From NCBI GenBank assembly GCA_029884035.1, contig JAOUIM010000195.1, positions 1 to 6,944 of the forward strand: a stretch of DNA of 6,944 nt, in the 5' to 3' direction. Made by a program: the position numbers and the translations under genes. Source of the stretch: Aquincola sp. (GTDB lineage Bacteria > Pseudomonadota > Gammaproteobacteria > Burkholderiales > Burkholderiaceae_C). The notes below the pieces were generated by a model. It worked only from the letters and a program-made list of their open reading frames with translations. It was not told the DNA's origin and did not search any database. How positions within the stretch are numbered: position 1 is the stretch's first letter; the number at the start of each line of letters is the position of its first letter. Positions 1 to 6,944 of the stretch are shown here, in pieces.

Positions 1-4715
<4,715 letters not shown>

Positions 4716-4722
4716 CGCACGG

Positions 4723-4726
4723 TCCT
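4723..4726 (-). promoter_or_regulatory. Ribosome-binding site of gltB
   Basis: The coding strand has AGGA followed by 7 bases and then the ATG of gltB, a good Shine-Dalgarno match at normal spacing. The gltB frame stays open upstream to a TAA at 4782-4784, with only one in-frame TTG as another possible start, so this site decides in favour of the ATG. Confidence 0.7.
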
Positions 4727-4780
4727 GGCTGCGGGTGTGGAAACGCGAGGCTACTGCACCGCAGCATGCCAAACAATCAA

Positions 4781-4809
4781 ATTAAATAGGGTCAGGCTCT
4801 AATAAATAA
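4781..4809 (-). promoter_or_regulatory. Weak sigma-70-type promoter candidate for gltB
   Basis: On the minus strand TTTAAT (4786-4781) matches the -10 consensus at five of six positions. The hexamer 17 bases upstream, TTATTT (4809-4804), is a poor -35 box. Transcription would begin about 60 bases before the gltB ATG. The placement makes sense, because this is the only AT-rich, non-coding gap in front of gltB, but such stretches yield chance -10 matches easily. The candidate overlaps the repeat remnant at 4782-4800, so both readings of these bases cannot be judged independently. Confidence 0.22.
4782..4800. repeat. Repeat remnant A: TTAAATAGGG plus a decayed palindrome
   Basis: On the + strand TTAAATAGGG (4782-4791) also occurs exactly at 4831-4840, 49 bases away. 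Here it runs into AGGGTCAGGCTCT (4788-4800), which is two substitutions away from the perfect palindrome AGGGTCAGACCCT. From memory, AGGGTCAGACCC-like and AGGGACAGACCC-like motifs are common beside RAYT-type transposase genes in Proteobacteria, so I read this as a decayed copy of such an element. That link is recall plus inference; the shared decamer and the near-palindrome are seen directly. Confidence 0.5.
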
Positions 4810-4825
4810 GTCGCCCCTGTTCTTG

Positions 4826-4843
4826 CTATTTTAAATAGGGACA
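4826..4843. repeat. Repeat remnant B: palindrome and AAATAGGGACA motif next to the RAYT stop codon
   Basis: CTATTTTAAATAG (4826-4838) is a perfect 13-bp palindrome with six-base arms around one T. It overlaps the second copy of TTAAATAGGG (4831-4840), which continues as ACA. The site ends four bases short of the stop codon of the RAYT-like gene (4847-4849). It may be the downstream end or a binding site of that element. It is too short and AT-rich to be a convincing rho-independent terminator. No matching copy was found at the other end of the gene, where dgt coding sequence begins at once. Confidence 0.5.
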
Positions 4844-4846
4844 ATC

Positions 4847-5545
4847 TTATGGTTTCTCGGGTGCTTTCGGCGGGCGGCCTCGGCGTCCGGGGCCAATGGG
4901 GCGGTCGATGGCTTGGCCGATGCGGCGCAGGAATGCCTCCCCGCCCAGGGCATGCGAGCGCATCACGACGGCTTCGAGCTGCATTGCGACCTCGGGTGCA
5001 ACACCCCGGCTGATTAAGTCAGCATGCGCACGCTCTCTTTCAAACGGCGTATTTCCGATATTCCAATAGGCCGTGTGCTCACTGACGAGCGGATCGCGAA
5101 AGCGGCCGAGGTGGTGCGATGCGCTGGACCATCGCCAGTCGGCGGCCTGGGCCACCCATCCCGCCTGGACCGGCAAGCTCTCGATGAGTACCGTCGCTTC
5201 GATCAAGTAAGTTTCCGCCTCGATCACACCGCAGCGAAACCGCCCCTCCCAGAGCGCGCCGCGCCTGCCGCAGCGTCTGTTGTGCGCGCTGCCGAAGCGG
5301 CGCCCGACCGCCTGCATCAGGCGGCCCAGCGCGTCGCGCTGCGCTGGCGTGACCAGCAGGTGAGCTTCGTTGCGCATGAGCGCGTAGGCGTGCAGCGCGA
5401 CACCGGAACCCGGCAGGGCCTGGCGAAGTGCTTCGACGAGTGCGTCCCGATCCACCGGATCCTCGAGCACTGCTTGCGCTGCGTGGCCGCGCAGAAGCAC
5501 CCGATGCAGTTCGCCTGCAACGACGAGTCGCGGCAAGCGCGCCAT
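4847..5545 (-). CDS. RAYT / IS200-like transposase homologue with a degenerate active site
   Basis: This 232-residue protein belongs to the REP-associated tyrosine transposase (Y1_Tnp) family, whose active members cut and join single-stranded DNA with an HUH metal site and one tyrosine. Family landmarks are clear: the start MARLPRLVV, the strand around LHAYALM (51-57) before HLLVTP (62-67), LMQAVGRRF (76-84), GALWEGRFRC (96-105), the WRWSS segment (137-141) and WNIGNTPFERE (161-171). The catalytic residues are not. The usual NHVH is N59-E60-A61-H62, and the YIxLNPVRAG-type motif reads L120-I-E-S-L-P-V-Q-A-G, with Leu where the nucleophilic Tyr belongs. A basic tail, GRRGRPPK (220-227), resembles an AT-hook. 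The ATG follows the dgt stop TAG after two bases and has no strong Shine-Dalgarno site, so translation may depend on dgt. Two repeat remnants lie downstream. The frame is intact, so it is probably expressed; likely inactive as a transposase. The family call is firm, the function unknown. Confidence 0.88.
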   Translation of the reverse strand: MARLPRLVVAGELHRVLLRGHAAQAVLEDPVDRDALVEALRQALPGSGVALHAYALMRNEAHLLVTPAQRDALGRLMQAVGRRFGSAHNRRCGRRGALWEGRFRCGVIEAETYLIEATVLIESLPVQAGWVAQAADWRWSSASHHLGRFRDPLVSEHTAYWNIGNTPFERERAHADLISRGVAPEVAMQLEAVVMRSHALGGEAFLRRIGQAIDRPIGPGRRGRPPKAPEKP

Positions 5546-5547
5546 GG

Positions 5548-6702
5548 CTATCGATCCGATTCGAAGGCCCGCGAACCGTGCAGGCGCGCGTACTCCCGTG
5601 CGGCAAACCGGTCGGTCATGCCCGCGATGTAGTCGGCCAGGGCGCGCAAGCCCCTGCGCTCGTAGGCCGCGCGGTGCTCCGGTGGCAGTTCCGTCGGGGC
5701 GGCGACGTAGGCCGCGAACAGCGCACGCACCACCTCCCTGGCCCGGTCGGTGGTCCGCGTGACGCTCGGGTGCCGGTACAGCGCCGCGAACAGGAAGCGC
5801 TTGAGTTCGCTTGCCTGCGCGCGCAACTCGACAGAGAAGCTGACGAGCGGCGGCAGGCGCCGCACGGCTTCGACGTCCGCAGGCGAGTGCTGCGCCACCA
5901 TCGAGCGGGTGGTATCGATCACGTCCCGCACCTGCGAGGCAAGCATGCGGCGCAGCGTCTCGGCGAGCAGACGCCTTTGGCCGCCGCGTGCAAGCTGGGG
6001 GTGCTGCGCCAGCGCGGCAGCGCGATGCCGTGCCAGCATAGGCACCTCGCCCAGTGCTTCGGCGTCGAGGAGGCCCGAGCGCATGCCGTCGTCGACGTCG
6101 TGCGCGGCATAGGCGATCTCGTCGGCGAGATTGCACAACTGCGCCTCGAGGCTGGGCTGCAGATCGTCGAGAAAACGGCGGGCGACGTCACCGGCCGAGC
6201 CGGATTGCAGACGCTGCGCGCGCTGGCGCGTGCAGTGCTTGAGCAGCCCCTCGCGCGTTTCGAAGCTCAGGTTCAGGCCGTCGAATTCCGGGTACCGCTG
6301 CTCGAGCGCATCGACAACCCTGAGACTTTGCAGGTTGTGCTCGAAGCCGCCACACTCGCGCATGCACTGGTCGAGCGCGTCGCCACCCGCGTGACCGAAA
6401 GGCGTGTGACCGAGGTCGTGGGCGAGCGCAATCGCCTCCACCAGGTCTTCGTTGAGCGCCAGCGTGCGCGCGATCGATCGACCAATCTGCGCCACCTCGA
6501 GCGAATGGGTGAGCCGCGTGCGGAACAGGTCACCCTCGAACGCGACGAACACCTGGGTCTTGTGTGCGAGCCGCCGAAACGCGGTGCAGTGCACGACTCG
6601 GTCGCGATCGCGCTGGTGCTCGTTGCGCGGCGGCGATGCCGGCTCGGCGACGCGCCGGCCCCTCGATCGCGCCGGGTCGCAGGCGTACGGGGCCAGTGGC
6701 AA
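5548..6702 (-). CDS. dgt: HD-domain deoxyguanosinetriphosphate triphosphohydrolase-like protein
   Basis: The product is a dNTP triphosphohydrolase, which releases tripolyphosphate from dGTP or other dNTPs and so trims the cytosolic nucleotide pool. With the TTG start it has 384 residues, normal for this branch of the family. The N-terminal part has RDRDRVVHCTAFRRL (31-45) and KTQVF (48-52), typical of the family. The HD metal site is complete: H66 in RLTHSLEV, H95-D96 in AHDLGHTPFGHAG, and D194 in NLADEIAYAAHD. GGFEHN (118-123) and DYIAGMTDRFA near the C-terminus also fit. I chose TTG at 6702 because homology begins there (LAPYA) and it lies just past the aroB stop; CTG at 6696 or 6720 are alternatives, and there is no convincing ATG or Shine-Dalgarno site. 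The frame also runs open far back into aroB, but that extension is low-complexity Arg/Gly-rich and not family-like. The gene sits 14 bases after aroB and 2 bases before the RAYT-like gene, which suggests one transcript. True substrate preference cannot be read from the sequence. Confidence 0.95.
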   Translation of the reverse strand: MPLAPYACDPARSRGRRVAEPASPPRNEHQRDRDRVVHCTAFRRLAHKTQVFVAFEGDLFRTRLTHSLEVAQIGRSIARTLALNEDLVEAIALAHDLGHTPFGHAGGDALDQCMRECGGFEHNLQSLRVVDALEQRYPEFDGLNLSFETREGLLKHCTRQRAQRLQSGSAGDVARRFLDDLQPSLEAQLCNLADEIAYAAHDVDDGMRSGLLDAEALGEVPMLARHRAAALAQHPQLARGGQRRLLAETLRRMLASQVRDVIDTTRSMVAQHSPADVEAVRRLPPLVSFSVELRAQASELKRFLFAALYRHPSVTRTTDRAREVVRALFAAYVAAPTELPPEHRAAYERRGLRALADYIAGMTDRFAAREYARLHGSRAFESDR

Positions 6703-6716
6703 GGCGCGGCCCCGCT

Positions 6717-6944
6717 TCAGACGCCGTGCGCCGCGATCGTCTCGAGCACGAGATCCTCGTCCACCGCGCGCACGCCGGCACGGCCGACCGCCTCGACGAC
6801 CACGAAGCGCAATTCGCCGCCCTCGGCCTTTTTGTCCACGCGCATCAGTTCGAGCCAGCGTGGCGCGCCACCGAGATCGGGCGCGCGCACGGGCAAGCCG
6901 GCGCGTGCGCACAGCGTGCGCATGCGTTCGGCGAACGCCCCTGG
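6717..6944 (-). CDS. aroB: 3-dehydroquinate synthase, C-terminal 75 residues (partial)
   Basis: This is the 3' end of the gene for the second enzyme of the shikimate pathway, which converts 3-deoxy-D-arabino-heptulosonate 7-phosphate to 3-dehydroquinate using NAD and a divalent metal. The gene enters from the right edge, so its start and metal-binding core are not in the window. The visible part has the C-terminal family pattern: GLPVRAPDLG, then LMRVDKKAEGGELRFVVVEA with the conserved DKK, then the VRAVDEDLVLETIAAH helix before the TGA at 6719-6717. In related bacteria aroK usually lies upstream; that cannot be checked here. The short gap to dgt points to co-transcription. Confidence 0.93.
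   Translation of the reverse strand, partial: PGAFAERMRTLCARAGLPVRAPDLGGAPRWLELMRVDKKAEGGELRFVVVEAVGRAGVRAVDEDLVLETIAAHGV

Noticed and set aside
4756..4771. Sigma-54-like site on the minus strand, TGGCATGCTGCGGTGC
   Set aside because: The GG and GC elements are one base too far apart for the strict -24/-12 spacing, and the TT before GC is missing.
4826..4838. Palindrome CTATTTTAAATAG as a rho-independent terminator between the RAYT-like gene and gltB
   Set aside because: The six-base stem is almost all A and T with a one-base centre and no following U tract, so it would not form a stable terminator hairpin.
5024..5632. Plus-strand open frame of 202 codons opposite the RAYT-like gene and the dgt end
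   Set aside because: The antisense translation resembles no family I know, while the minus strand has clear RAYT and dGTPase motifs over the same bases.
6703..6912. An N-terminal extension of dgt by 70 codons to the ATG at 6912
   Set aside because: The extension would overlap aroB entirely, is low-complexity and Arg/Gly-rich, and would lengthen the protein well beyond its family; the aroB frame there has clear homology.

Overview
The window is GC-rich apart from one AT-rich gap, and every convincing gene lies on the minus strand. Read in the direction of transcription (right to left) the order is: the 3' end of aroB (3-dehydroquinate synthase), dgt (HD-domain dNTP triphosphohydrolase), a RAYT/IS200-like 'transposase' gene, and gltB (glutamate synthase large subunit). 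The order aroB-dgt-gltB, the protein sequences and the base composition suggest a betaproteobacterium, most likely of the order Burkholderiales. That placement is inference from remembered synteny and sequence style; no search was run.

Layout on the + strand coordinates. Positions 1-4715: gltB, reading frame open and intact over 1571 codons. The two bases left at the window edge read TA on the coding strand, so the stop codon is probably cut by one base; gltD would be expected just beyond. Positions 4716-4846: a 131-bp gap, AT-rich against its surroundings, with the gltB ribosome-binding site, a weak promoter candidate and two related repeat remnants that share TTAAATAGGG. Positions 4847-5545: a 232-residue RAYT-like protein. 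Positions 5548-6702: dgt, ending 2 bp before the RAYT start. Positions 6717-6944: the last 75 codons of aroB, ending 14 bp before the proposed dgt start. No RNA genes, CRISPR arrays or insertion sequences with clear ends were seen.

aroB, dgt and the RAYT-like gene are packed as one probable transcription unit; gltB follows after the only real gap and may have its own promoter. The housekeeping genes are ordinary: shikimate pathway, dNTP pool control and ammonia assimilation.

The unusual element is the RAYT-like gene. The family fold markers are present, but the HUH motif reads N-E-A-H instead of the usual N-H-V-H, and the position where the family carries its catalytic tyrosine (YIxxNP-type motif) holds leucine. 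It therefore looks unable to cut DNA, yet it has an uninterrupted frame, sits almost translationally coupled to dgt, ends in an AT-hook-like basic tail, and faces degenerate copies of what looks like its repeat in the gltB upstream gap. A domesticated, DNA-binding former transposase is the most interesting hypothesis for this window.
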